Shown: piece by piece, positions 7,908-16,178 of the stretch | Numbering within the stretch: position 1 is the first letter of the stretch | Layout of the letters: every line of letters begins with the position of its first letter | Program-made: the position numbers and the translations under genes | Notes under the pieces: generated by a model | Databases searched by the model: none | Told to the model about the DNA's origin: nothing | The model's input: the letters and a program-made list of their open reading frames with translations, nothing else | NCBI GenBank assembly: GCA_028687585.1 | Contig: JAQTZV010000016.1 | Location: 62,001 to 126,000, forward strand | Direction: 5' to 3' | Source: Desulfuromonadaceae bacterium | Lineage (GTDB): Bacteria > Desulfobacterota > Desulfuromonadia > Geobacterales > Pseudopelobacteraceae | DNA length: 64,000 nt

Positions 7908-9323
7908 CTATTTCACGGCCAAAACTTTCGTAGACATGGAGCCACCAATCGCCTGATACAGCGTCATACAATTTTTGAGCTCACTCAGTCGGATTACGGC
8001 AAGTGCCCTTTCAGCATTGCGTCGGCTTTCCTGCGCATCCAGCCACGACTGTAAAGCGGTTGATCCATAACGATAACGAACCTCAGCCAACTCTTCTGCC
8101 TTTTTGGCTAATGTCAACGACTCTTCCAGTTGCTTGCCCTCTTCTGCATAGTTTGCGCGTGCGGACAAAGCATTTTCTACGTCACTCAGAGCCGAATAAA
8201 GCGTCTGCCGAAAGTTGACCACCGCCTCCTCGTAATCTGTTTTCGAAATCTCCACATTCAGCTTCATGGTATTCCACTGGAGAAACGGCAGTGTTACTCC
8301 GGCTCCCAAGGCAGCATAAGGATTTTGCAGCACTTGCAACAGGCTGGTACTGCTGCTGCCAAGCGTTCCGGTAAGAGAAAACGTCGGATAGTAACTGGCA
8401 CGGGTGCTGTCAATATTTGCCAGGTATTTCCTTAGCCTCTGTTCCGCTGCCTGCAGATCAGGGCGTTGTCCCAGAAGGCTTGCAGGAATCCCGGCATTTA
8501 CTGCAGGAAGTTGCCCGTCTGGTAACTTTTTGAGTTCAGGAACGGTGTTCTCCGGAGACTGATCGAACAGGATCGCCAGGGAATTACGTGACTCAGTACG
8601 CGATTGTAATAGCTGTGTCAGTTGAGCACGCTGTGCGGCAACTGTTTGTTGAGCCTGAAACTTATCCAGAGCAGACACAGCACCGGCACTGTATTTTACT
8701 TCCACCAGTTCCAGTATTTTTTCCGCGTATGCAATACTGGCTTCAACAGTACGTATCCGCTCGTTCAAGTAGGCAATCTGCCAGTAATTTGAGGCAACTG
8801 TGCCGATCAAGGCCAGTAAGGTGCTTTGGCGATCCGCTTCGGTCGCATCAGCTTCCCAATGACTGGCATCACGTGCACTCGCAAGCCTGCCCCACAGATC
8901 CAGTTCATAACTTACCGTACCAGTGACACTATTCGATTTAGTATCAACATGGTTCTTAAGGTCACGGTTTATACCACTGTTGACACCAACGCTTACCGAA
9001 GGGGTTATATTGGTATTCGTCAGCCTGGCATTAAGTTGTGCACGACGTACTTTGATGGCGGCGGCTGCCAGATTGTTGTTGGACTTGAGAGCACGTTCGA
9101 TAAGTTCATTCAGAGTTGGGTCATTGAAGTCCTGCCACCACTTTTCACCTGTAGCAGATGTAGTGCCAACGACATTTCCCCTGCTCCACTTTTCAGGCAT
9201 AGCGACTTCTGGCCGGGTGTACTGACTGCGGGGGAGTAGTCCACTGCAGCCGTTTAACAAGAGAGGTGCCGCGATTACGAGTGTGGCAATCTGTAATGAT
9301 TTATGTCTTAGAAATCGGTTCAT
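7908..9323 (-). CDS. Outer-membrane efflux lipoprotein (NodT/OprM/CusC family)
   Basis: From ATG 9323 (AGGGAG upstream, start placed after the macB stop) the product has 471 residues. It begins with a lipoprotein signal ending LLLNGC (cysteine 26), then two OEP repeats: LIERALKSNNNLAAAAIKVRRA and SGINRD in the first, PASLLGQRPDLQAAEQRL and the ARANYAEEGKQLEESL helix in the second. GQRPDLQAAEQRL is a strong NodT-family mark. It should trimerise as the outer-membrane duct for the MacAB pump encoded just upstream in the same operon. Confidence 0.93.
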   Translation of the reverse strand: MNRFLRHKSLQIATLVIAAPLLLNGCSGLLPRSQYTRPEVAMPEKWSRGNVVGTTSATGEKWWQDFNDPTLNELIERALKSNNNLAAAAIKVRRAQLNARLTNTNITPSVSVGVNSGINRDLKNHVDTKSNSVTGTVSYELDLWGRLASARDASHWEADATEADRQSTLLALIGTVASNYWQIAYLNERIRTVEASIAYAEKILELVEVKYSAGAVSALDKFQAQQTVAAQRAQLTQLLQSRTESRNSLAILFDQSPENTVPELKKLPDGQLPAVNAGIPASLLGQRPDLQAAEQRLRKYLANIDSTRASYYPTFSLTGTLGSSSTSLLQVLQNPYAALGAGVTLPFLQWNTMKLNVEISKTDYEEAVVNFRQTLYSALSDVENALSARANYAEEGKQLEESLTLAKKAEELAEVRYRYGSTALQSWLDAQESRRNAERALAVIRLSELKNCMTLYQAIGGSMSTKVLAVK

Positions 9324-9330
9324 AGTGCTG

Positions 9331-11394
9331 TTACTCCCTGGCAAGTGCTTCGATTGGATCTAAGCGCGCCGCGTTTCGCGCCGGTATAAAACCAAATACA
9401 ACACCTATTATTGTTGAACAAAGGAAAGCGGATATAATGGAGATAACGGAAAACTTCATGGCAAAACTTGATACGAACAGGGAAAAGATCAATGCAACTC
9501 CATAGGACAGTGTGATACCGATCATCCCGCCGATAAGGCAGACCAAAACCGATTCAATCAGGAACTGCTGCATAATATCTTCCTGACGGGCTCCGACTGC
9601 CATTCTGATACCTATCTCGTGAGTCCTTTCAGTTACTGAAACCAGCATGATATTCATAACGCCTATTCCGCCTACCACCAGCGAAATTACAGCGATAGCT
9701 GAGATGAGCAACGTTAGTGTTGCTGTTGTTTTATTCACCGTTTTCATGATGCTGTCACTGCTGTTGGTGAAAAAATCCTTACGACCGTGCCTCTGTTTGA
9801 GAAGCTTGATGATGCTCTGTTCAGCGATCTGATTGGATGTACCCTCCATAACCCGCACCGTTATGGAATTGAAATACTGTTGCCCCAAGAGTCTGCTCAT
9901 CGCTGCACTGTATGGAATCCACACCTGAAGGTTTTGACTATTGCCGAATGGTCCTTCCTTCTCTTTGGTTACGCCGATGACTCGGCAGGGAAGCTCACCG
10001 AGAAAGAGTATCTGGCCGATTGGGTTCACCTTGGCAAAGAACTTCTTGCTGGTATTCTGATCGATTACCACCACCTGTGCCTGCCTGGCCACGTCGCCAC
10101 TTTTAAATAAAGCTCCTTGTGAGATTTCGTATCCCTTAACACGAAAATATTGTTCGCCGACACCACTTACCGAAGCATTAGCAGTTATGTTTCGATACCG
10201 GAGCAGTTGACTACCACCCGTTGAAGGAGTAGCGCTGTCAACGTAGACTTGGGATTTTAGAGCCTCCAGGTCTGAAGAGACTAGTGTCTGGATGCCGGCA
10301 GCATCCTCGTCGCCCCAATCCTTGCCCGGATTAATATCAATAACATTTGTTCCCATGGAACTGATGTCGTTGATGACCTTCTGCCGTGCTCCTTGCCCGA
10401 GCGCCACCACTGAAACAACCGAGGTGATGCCGATGATTATGCCAAGCATGGTCAGTAGTGTCCGCATCCGATGGGAGGACAACGCAATCAAGGCCATCTT
10501 GAATGCTTCGGCAAAACGCCCCCAGTTGGCCAGTAAAGGTCGCTGAAAAACGGCCATCTCGCCGCCGTCCTCGTCCGCTTCCTTGTGCGGCGTAGCGTTG
10601 TTTATGCCCCAGAGGGTACTACGCCTCCGCAGATCGTCCTGCGGGTGCGACGATCTGACTATTTTTGAGCGACCTGAAGCGTCTTCGGCAGCACGTTCGT
10701 CTAACACTGCATTTGCCTGATCCTTAATAATCATTCCATCGCTGATTTCAATGATCCGTTCGGCATGATTGGCAACCTGCATGTCATGCGTAACCAGAAT
10801 GATCGTGTGTCCACGGGCGTGCAACTCGTGGAGCACTTTCATCATCTCCTGCCCGCTTTTGCTATCAAGTGCACCGGTCGGCTCATCTGCCAGGATTACG
10901 TCACCGCCATTCATAAGCGCACGGGCAATACTTACCCGCTGCTGCTGACCGCCTGAGAGCTGGTTGGGACGGTGATCACATCGATCTCCGAGCCCGAGAC
11001 GGCTTAGAATCTCCCGGGCACGTGTTCGACGTAAGCTTTTATTCACACCGGAATAGATTGCCGGGATTTCAGTGTTCTGGGTGGCGGTTAAGTGGGGCAT
11101 CAAGTGATAGCGCTGGAAGATGAAACCGAAGTAATCACGCCGTAACCTGGCCAATTCGTTACTGGAGAGCTCTCCTGTTTCCTGTCCATCAATCCGGTAA
11201 CTCCCCTCACTCGCCCGGTCGAGACAGCCGAGGATATTCATGAGAGTTGATTTTCCGGAACCGGAGGCCCCTACGATGGCGACCATTTCGCCGCCGAAGA
11301 TAGTCAGGTCGATCCCTTTTAGTACCGGGATCTTCTGTTCACCGCTGACAAAGCTTCTCCCTAAACCCTTGAGTTCGAGTAATGGCTTATCCAT
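9331..11394 (-). CDS. macB: MacB-type ABC transporter (ATPase-permease fusion)
   Basis: The 687-residue protein has an N-terminal ATPase of LolD/MacB type: Walker A GASGSGKST at about 42-50, signature LSGGQQQR, Walker B VILADEPTGALD. A charged linker follows, then one transmembrane helix (MRTLLTMLGIIIGITSVVSVV), the periplasmic MacB core domain and three C-terminal helices including the VTERTHEIGIRMAVGA FtsX motif. MacB uses ATP in the cytosol to drive periplasmic substrates (antibiotics, peptides or siderophores) through a TolC-like duct. It starts 2 bp after macA, and the outer-membrane lipoprotein starts 7 bp after its stop. Confidence 0.95.
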   Translation of the reverse strand: MDKPLLELKGLGRSFVSGEQKIPVLKGIDLTIFGGEMVAIVGASGSGKSTLMNILGCLDRASEGSYRIDGQETGELSSNELARLRRDYFGFIFQRYHLMPHLTATQNTEIPAIYSGVNKSLRRTRAREILSRLGLGDRCDHRPNQLSGGQQQRVSIARALMNGGDVILADEPTGALDSKSGQEMMKVLHELHARGHTIILVTHDMQVANHAERIIEISDGMIIKDQANAVLDERAAEDASGRSKIVRSSHPQDDLRRRSTLWGINNATPHKEADEDGGEMAVFQRPLLANWGRFAEAFKMALIALSSHRMRTLLTMLGIIIGITSVVSVVALGQGARQKVINDISSMGTNVIDINPGKDWGDEDAAGIQTLVSSDLEALKSQVYVDSATPSTGGSQLLRYRNITANASVSGVGEQYFRVKGYEISQGALFKSGDVARQAQVVVIDQNTSKKFFAKVNPIGQILFLGELPCRVIGVTKEKEGPFGNSQNLQVWIPYSAAMSRLLGQQYFNSITVRVMEGTSNQIAEQSIIKLLKQRHGRKDFFTNSSDSIMKTVNKTTATLTLLISAIAVISLVVGGIGVMNIMLVSVTERTHEIGIRMAVGARQEDIMQQFLIESVLVCLIGGMIGITLSYGVALIFSLFVSSFAMKFSVISIISAFLCSTIIGVVFGFIPARNAARLDPIEALARE

Positions 11395-11396
11395 AA

Positions 11397-12581
11397 TCAG
11401 TGCTTCCCGCGTGGCGGCATGTTACTGGATTCAGTTTTTGGTAATGACGTGCTGTCACCGACAACCACCTTTTCCCCTTCGCGCAGTCCTTCAAGCACCT
11501 GCACCTGTACGTTGTTGGAGATGCCGGTACGAATGTTCCTCGATTGCGCGATACCGCCTTCAAGTACTTTCACTGTTGTGCGACCATCTTTCTGCGTATC
11601 CCCCAAAGCTGAAACCGGAATACAGAGAGCCTGTTTGACCTGATTCAGGACTATGGTTACCTGGGCTGTCATGGAAACCTTCAGTTTGTTGTCGACGTTA
11701 GGCACTTCGAACAATCCGTAGTAATAGACCGCTGAACTGCTACTGGAACTTGTGCTGCTGTTTGTTCCGCTTGAAACCGGTCCGGGCTCAATTGCACGCA
11801 ATTTGCTGTAATACCTTTTATCGGCATCGCCCAACAGAGTAAAATATGTCTCTAAGCCCGGTTTCACTCTGGTCACATCGGCCTCGGATATTTTAGCCTT
11901 GACGGTCATGGTGTCGAGAGTGGCAAGTGTGATAATTGTCGTTGCTGATTGGGTAGAGACAACGGTTTGACCTTCCTCGGTATCAATGGATATGACAACA
12001 CCATCAATCGGTGCATTTATTCTCGTGTATTCAAGATTTGCCCGTGCCGTATCCACTGCAATGGTGGCCTTGTTTATTTGTGCTTCAAGAGCTGCTATGT
12101 CATATCGGGTACTTTCAAGTTGTGATTGTGCGATCTCCATATCCGCTTTGGAGGTGGCATCCTTGGCGCTCATCAGCTTCTGGCGTTGATACGCACGGTT
12201 ATACTGTTTCAACAACTCCTGCCTGGAGCGTTTCTGAGCACGCAGGTTTTCTACCTGAGCCTCGGCATCCTTCAGAGCGTTCTTCTGTATTACCGGATCG
12301 ATCTCAGCCAGCAGTTGTCCCTTTTTTACCTTGCCGCCCAAGGCAACGCGCAGAGTCTTCAGCTGACCAGAAACCTGAGCCCCTACTGCTACAGTTTTGA
12401 AAGCCTTTAGTGTGCCGCTAGCTAAAACGCTCTCTTCCAGATCCATCTTGACCGCATCGGCAGTGATAAATGTGGCCTTGGGTGTACTGAAGAAAAAATT
12501 CTTTGCTGCCAATCCACTCCCCAGTATGGTCAGAGCGATAATTATGCTGATTATGACCGTCTTCTTTTTCGGAGCATTCAT
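11397..12581 (-). CDS. macA: MacA-type periplasmic adaptor (HlyD/RND family)
   Basis: The 394-residue protein has an N-terminal membrane anchor (about residues 8-30) and the adaptor layout: barrel-sandwich half (VGAQVSGQLKTLRVALGGKVKKGQLLAEID), a long helical hairpin (about 95-190), the second lipoyl half (INAPIDGVVISIDTEEGQTV) and beta-barrel and membrane-proximal domains. A serine-rich insert (residues about 270-285) is unusual in length. It bridges MacB and the outer-membrane channel in the periplasm. Its ATG overlaps the TetR gene stop by 4 bp (ATGA), so translation is coupled. Confidence 0.93.
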   Translation of the reverse strand: MNAPKKKTVIISIIIALTILGSGLAAKNFFFSTPKATFITADAVKMDLEESVLASGTLKAFKTVAVGAQVSGQLKTLRVALGGKVKKGQLLAEIDPVIQKNALKDAEAQVENLRAQKRSRQELLKQYNRAYQRQKLMSAKDATSKADMEIAQSQLESTRYDIAALEAQINKATIAVDTARANLEYTRINAPIDGVVISIDTEEGQTVVSTQSATTIITLATLDTMTVKAKISEADVTRVKPGLETYFTLLGDADKRYYSKLRAIEPGPVSSGTNSSTSSSSSSAVYYYGLFEVPNVDNKLKVSMTAQVTIVLNQVKQALCIPVSALGDTQKDGRTTVKVLEGGIAQSRNIRTGISNNVQVQVLEGLREGEKVVVGDSTSLPKTESSNMPPRGKH

Positions 12582-13219
12582 GGTTGGTTTCCTTTGCTGC
12601 TAACTGCATTAATACCGGCCAGAGCGAACGTGACCACGTGGTCGGCAAAAGCAGTGATGTCTTCAATTATGGTTGGCATATTTTTATCCTTGGTCCGCCT
12701 GGCTATGCGCTGCATGATCATGGGATGGACACAGATGCTGATGATGCTGATCTCGCAAAAATGCACCTGCTCTTCAGTAGCCTCCGGTCCCAACAGTTCC
12801 CGGACGACTGCCGAAGTTTGCTCTCTCATTGGGATAAGTTCGCTCTTCATGACTTCCTGTAACAGGCCGGTAGGGTTTATCATCTCCATCTGGGCTATGA
12901 AGAAGTCCTTATTGTTCTCGTCGGCAATACGCCGGATCATTGCAGTGAGTTGGCCACGTAACCGCTCTTCGGCAGGAGAGGCTTCATTTATGCCACCGTC
13001 CAATGGGTATGTCATGAGCGACTCGGTGAATGAATGACGCCATGTTTCCTGATAGAGGGCTTCCTTGCTGCCGAAGTGATAATTGACCGCCGAGATGTTC
13101 GCCTCTGCCCGCAAGCAGATTTCGGCTACCGTTGCATCGCGGAACCCTTTTTCTATAAAGACATCACCCGCCACTGCCAGCAGCTTTTCCTTTTTTGCTT
13201 CTGATTTTTTCCTGATCAT
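12578..13219 (-). CDS. TetR-family repressor, CerR/YbiH type
   Basis: The 213-residue product starts at ATG 13219 behind GGAGG with 5-bp spacing; an ATG 12 bp upstream would itself contain that site. The N-terminal helix-turn-helix is clear (KKEKLLAVAGDVFIEKG, TVAEICLRAEANISAVNYHFGSKEALY). The YxxxWRHSF segment and a C-terminal ligand domain fit the CerR/YbiH (DUF1956) subgroup. It heads the TetR-macA-macB-nodT operon and probably represses it through the palindrome at 13238-13277. The inducer is unknown. Confidence 0.9.
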   Translation of the reverse strand: MIRKKSEAKKEKLLAVAGDVFIEKGFRDATVAEICLRAEANISAVNYHFGSKEALYQETWRHSFTESLMTYPLDGGINEASPAEERLRGQLTAMIRRIADENNKDFFIAQMEMINPTGLLQEVMKSELIPMREQTSAVVRELLGPEATEEQVHFCEISIISICVHPMIMQRIARRTKDKNMPTIIEDITAFADHVVTFALAGINAVSSKGNQP

Positions 13220-13237
13220 AATGGCCTCCAAAAAAAC

Positions 13238-13277
13238 AAAATGGTTATTTCAAATACTAATTTGAAACAACCATTTT
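13238..13277. promoter_or_regulatory. Probable TetR operator palindrome
   Basis: Two 19-bp arms (13238-13256 and 13259-13277) match at 17 of 19 positions around a 2-bp centre: AAAATGGTT-x-TTTCAAAT on each side. It lies 19 bp before the repressor start, the expected place for an autoregulatory operator. Confidence 0.8.
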
Positions 13278-13371
13278 AAAATGTCAAACAGAATTACGGA
13301 AACCTTGCTCTCAATTGAATAGCTAACAGAGTTAGCGGCTTAAAGATCCGGTATTACTAACGCACAACGTG

Positions 13372-13617
13372 CTAAGCGTAGGTCTTAATACTGGATTTTC
13401 CACTGTATGGTGAACGTTCTTTCTCCTTTCCCGTTTCAGTTGTCATTCTTTCATCCAGACAGTCAAGCAATCTGCACAGCATGTCACTAGGTGTCTTTTG
13501 TCCCTTCATCAGCAGGAACACATAACTTCTATTGCATCCCAGTATTTCGGCCATGCTGTCACCTGTTAAGCCGTGACGATCTTTAAAGTTCCTTATTGCA
13601 TCAGGTGTCCATTCCAC
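13372..13617 (-). CDS. Small helix-turn-helix DNA-binding protein
   Basis: From GTG 13617, behind GGGAGG with 8-bp spacing, the product has 81 residues starting MEWTPDAIRNFKDRHGLTG. The rest of the first 55 residues (SMAEILGCNRSYVFLLMKGQKTPSDMLCRLLDCLD) reads as an XRE/Cro-like helix-turn-helix; a charged tail follows. The longer ATG start at 13737 would run through the promoter of the divergent gene and is rejected. No partner toxin is evident; the divergent 71-residue gene shares its 109-bp upstream gap. Confidence 0.7.
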   Translation of the reverse strand: MEWTPDAIRNFKDRHGLTGDSMAEILGCNRSYVFLLMKGQKTPSDMLCRLLDCLDERMTTETGKEKERSPYSGKSSIKTYA

Positions 13618-13726
13618 GCTTTCACCCTCCCCTCTATTCGAGACGTATGACAATGCGTTTACTGAGTAGACTATTGTCAAGTGAAAAAAGCATGATATCC
13701 TTGTTAAAATATTTGGAGGAGGTATT

Positions 13727-13942
13727 ATGGATACCAAGAATTTAGAATTAAAAATGCAGAGATTTTATTGTCTTATGAACATGGAACATTTTCAAACGTT
13801 GATTGAAGACTATGAAAACTATGGAAGTCCTCTTGGTGTAGATTTTTGCAAAGCACAGATTGAGTTTCATCAGAGTTGCCTTGAAAGTTGTCGAACTGAT
13901 TTTGTTCAAATTGACTCCGAATTAGCGGCATTGGACAATTAG
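13727..13942 (+). CDS. Hypothetical small protein (71 aa)
   Basis: The ATG has a strong ribosome binding site (GGAGGAGG, 4-5 bp away). The product is soluble, predicted helical, and carries three cysteines (one FYC, then CLESCR). No family is recognised. It is divergent from the small helix-turn-helix gene, so that regulator may control it. Confidence 0.6.
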   Translation: MDTKNLELKMQRFYCLMNMEHFQTLIEDYENYGSPLGVDFCKAQIEFHQSCLESCRTDFVQIDSELAALDN

Positions 13943-14106
13943 CACGATATTTTGCACACGGCATTTTCTGGTCTTATCTATCAGCCTGTAATGAGTACCA
14001 CCGGGCCACGTACCTCGACGACGGTACCGATTGGATTATCGTCGTTTATATTGGGTACTGGCAATGGTTCCATGTAATGCACCTCATTCGGTGGCGATGG
14101 ATCGTA
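13943..14106. other. Stretch with a possible gene-end remnant on the minus strand
   Basis: On the minus strand a frame without a start (from about 14105 to TGA at 13981) reads PSPPNEVHYMEPLPVPN and ends GTVVEVRGPVVLITG. It looks like the end of a lost gene. The family is unknown. Nothing else is seen. Confidence 0.3.
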
Positions 14107-14174
14107 CGTAGGGGCGGTCTTGTGCCCGCTCTGCCAAAGTCAAAGTCGGGCGACCACAAAGGTTCGCCCCTACG
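14107..14174. repeat. Inverted-repeat element (hairpin repeat)
   Basis: Perfect 10-bp termini CGTAGGGGCG / CGCCCCTACG enclose inner complementary segments (CTTGTG...CACAAAGG and GCCCGC / CGGGCG). Such GTAGGGGCG hairpins are dispersed in many bacterial genomes. Here it separates two decayed gene fragments. Confidence 0.6.
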
Positions 14175-14372
14175 AAACTATCTCTATCTGTGGTTCAATA
14201 ATGATCTCCGATTTAACCGAATTGGCTAACGCCAATGGAACAAGTCGAGTCAGCTCTGGCCGGTCATTCTCTGTCACCTGATAGGCGGCTACCCGGCTGA
14301 CCGTCCCGTACGGTTTACCAATCCCGCTAAAGGGAACAATCGAAATTTATTCACTATGCTACTCATTTTTGT
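14175..14372 (-). pseudogene. DGC-domain (PF08859-like) gene remnant
   Basis: On the minus strand the frame IVPFSGIGKPYGTVSRVAAYQVTENDRPE resembles the start of DGC-domain putative zinc-binding proteins, which begin with a CSGIGK-like loop and GTVSR. The normal cysteine is a phenylalanine here, the start is out of frame, and the frame ends after about 55 codons near the hairpin repeat. The later DGC motif is missing. It is a decayed copy. Confidence 0.5.
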
Positions 14373-14375
14373 CGC

Positions 14376-14975
14376 ACCTCATCCTCCGCCTCGCGCTTCA
14401 TTTTTGTGAAGTAGGCATCAGCATCCAGCATACGTTGTTGGTCAGCGTCCACATTGTCCGCTTAAACCTCGCATATCCACGCATCGCCAAATGGGTCCAG
14501 ATTTATCAGTTCCGGCTTCATTTCCAAGGTAAGGGTTCACAGCTACAATCTTTCCTGAAACCGGAGAGGCAAGCTTGACATTTGCCTTGATTGTTTCAAC
14601 CTAAAAACGGCTTTTGAGTCCACGAAAAGCACGAAAAAACACGAAAATTAAAACATTACAGTAAAACAGTGATTCACCAAGCAGGTTACGTCGTGAAGTT
14701 GTTTATCTTTCTGATTTCGTTCGTGTATTTCGTGCTTTTCGTGGATAACTGCTTTTTATAGGTTCAATTGAGGCAAACTCATCGTCAAGAGCAGGACCGT
14801 TCCTGCCGGTTTTACGTCGATAAAGGCAATATCGCCACTCAGCTGCTGCAGATAATCAGAGAGTCCTAACACACCCGCCCGTTCGTTATCCTGCCCCAAA
14901 CACCTTCACCTGAATAATGGCAGCTTTCATCCACCCGGAACGTGAATTTATAGATAGTTACTTCCAAATAATCAA
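14376..14975 (-). pseudogene. gcvH-like (lipoyl-carrier) gene remnant, interrupted by a MITE
   Basis: Minus-strand pieces in shifting frames reconstruct a glycine-cleavage-H-like lipoyl domain: GVLGLSDYLQQLSGDIAFIDVKPAGT, then DDEFASIE, then TIKANVKLASPVSGKIVAVNPYLGNEA, then ELINLDPFGDAWICEV and a helical tail ending EAEDEVRQK. IKANVKL contains the lysine that would carry lipoate. At least two frameshifts and one in-frame stop (TAA after ICEV) are present, and the MITE at 14600-14762 splits the gene between FASIE and TIKAN. It is not functional. The original partner was probably the adjacent DGC-domain gene. Confidence 0.7.
14600..14762. mobile_element. 163-bp MITE-like element with target duplication
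   Basis: Both ends carry imperfect terminal inverted repeats of about 45 bp that share CCTA, an A-run, GC, then TCCACGAAAAGCACGAAA and CACGAA. The 5-bp direct repeats TTCAA flank it (14595-14599 and 14763-14767). Removing the element and one repeat rejoins the gcvH-like reading (FASIE-TIKAN). There is no coding capacity, so a transposase must act in trans. Confidence 0.8.
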
Positions 14976-15117
14976 CCTTAGGTCTCTCCTGTCACATGCA
15001 ATAATCTGTGCTGAATAGCAAGCGTATCTGTTTGATTTTATGGAGAAACAGCTATAATTGTTTGATATATCCGTAAAAGCAGATATAGTTACCAAATATT
15101 TTTTCTGGAGGGTTCCA

Positions 15118-16170
15118 ATGTCCGAACATCTTACCCGCAAGCTTTCTTTCCTCGACCGCTGGCTGACTCTCTGGATCTTCGCCGCCATGGCGCTGGGTGT
15201 TGGCCTGGGCTATTTTATACCCGGTACCGAAGCCTTTATCAACTCCTTCCAGATCGGCACCACCAACATTCCGATAGCCATCGGGCTCATTGTCATGATG
15301 TATCCACCCTTTGCCAAGGTGAAGTACGAGGACATGCCGGAGGTGTTCAAGAACAAGAAAATCCTTGGCTTGTCTCTGGTGCAGAACTGGATCATCGGGC
15401 CGGTGCTGATGTTTGTGCTGGCGGCTCTGCTGCTGCCGGACAAGCCGGAATATCTTGTGGGGTTGATCATGATCGGCCTGGCACGCTGCATTGCCATGGT
15501 GATTGTCTGGAATGAACTGGCAAAAGGGAATACTGAATATGCTGCCGGACTGGTCGCTTTCAACAGCATCTTCCAGGTGCTCTTCTACAGCGTCTACGCC
15601 TGGATATTCATTACCGTTCTGCCGCCGCTGGTCGGACTAAAGGGTATGGAAGTGAATGTCAGCATCGCCGAGATTGCCAAGAGTGTCTTTATCTATCTCG
15701 GTATTCCCTGTATCGCAGGTGCTTTGACCCGACTGATCGGTGTCAAGGTAATGGGCAAAGAGCGCTATCACCGTGAGTTCGTGCCGAAGATCGGCCCGCT
15801 GACCTTGATCGCTCTGCTGTTCACCATTGTGGTGATGTTCAGCCTCAAGGGCAACCTGATCGTCCAGTTACCGTTAGACGTAGTTCGAATTGCTATCCCA
15901 CTCTCCATCTATTTTATCGTCATGTTTGTGGTGTCATTCTGGATGGGTAAAAAGTTGGGTGCCGACTACAGCAAAACCACCACCCTGGCTTTTACCGCCG
16001 CCAGTAATAACTTTGAACTGGCTATTGCCGTGGCGATTGCAGTTTTCGGTCTCAATTCCGGTGCGGCTTTTGCGGCAGTTATCGGACCCCTGGTAGAAGT
16101 GCCGGTCATGATCGGCCTGGTTCATGTTGCCTTCTGGTTTCAGCGGCGCTGGTTTCCCGGACAGATCTGA
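15118..16170 (+). CDS. acr3: Arsenite efflux permease Acr3
   Basis: The 350-residue protein has ten hydrophobic segments and the Acr3 marks: [12 protein letters not shown] in helix 4 with the essential cysteine, and [10 protein letters not shown] with the conserved glutamate in helix 9. It exports As(III) as a proton antiporter in the inner membrane. GGAGG precedes the ATG at 15118; the earlier start at 15058 is rejected. The Fe-S protein gene follows 8 bp later. No ArsR gene is directly upstream, only decayed genes, so its control is not evident. Confidence 0.94.
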   Translation: MSEHLTRKLSFLDRWLTLWIFAAMALGVGLGYFIPGTEAFINSFQIGTTNIPIAIGLIVMMYPPFAKVKYEDMPEVFKNKKILGLSLVQNWIIGPVLMFVLAALLLPDKPEYLVGLIMIGLARCIAMVIVWNELAKGNTEYAAGLVAFNSIFQVLFYSVYAWIFITVLPPLVGLKGMEVNVSIAEIAKSVFIYLGIPCIAGALTRLIGVKVMGKERYHREFVPKIGPLTLIALLFTIVVMFSLKGNLIVQLPLDVVRIAIPLSIYFIVMFVVSFWMGKKLGADYSKTTTLAFTAASNNFELAIAVAIAVFGLNSGAAFAAVIGPLVEVPVMIGLVHVAFWFQRRWFPGQI

Positions 16171-16178
16171 GGTGACTG

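Noticed and set aside
14369..14578. Plus-strand 69-residue frame starting MSHLILRLALHF
   Set aside because: It is the antisense of the decayed gcvH-like gene and has no ribosome binding site.
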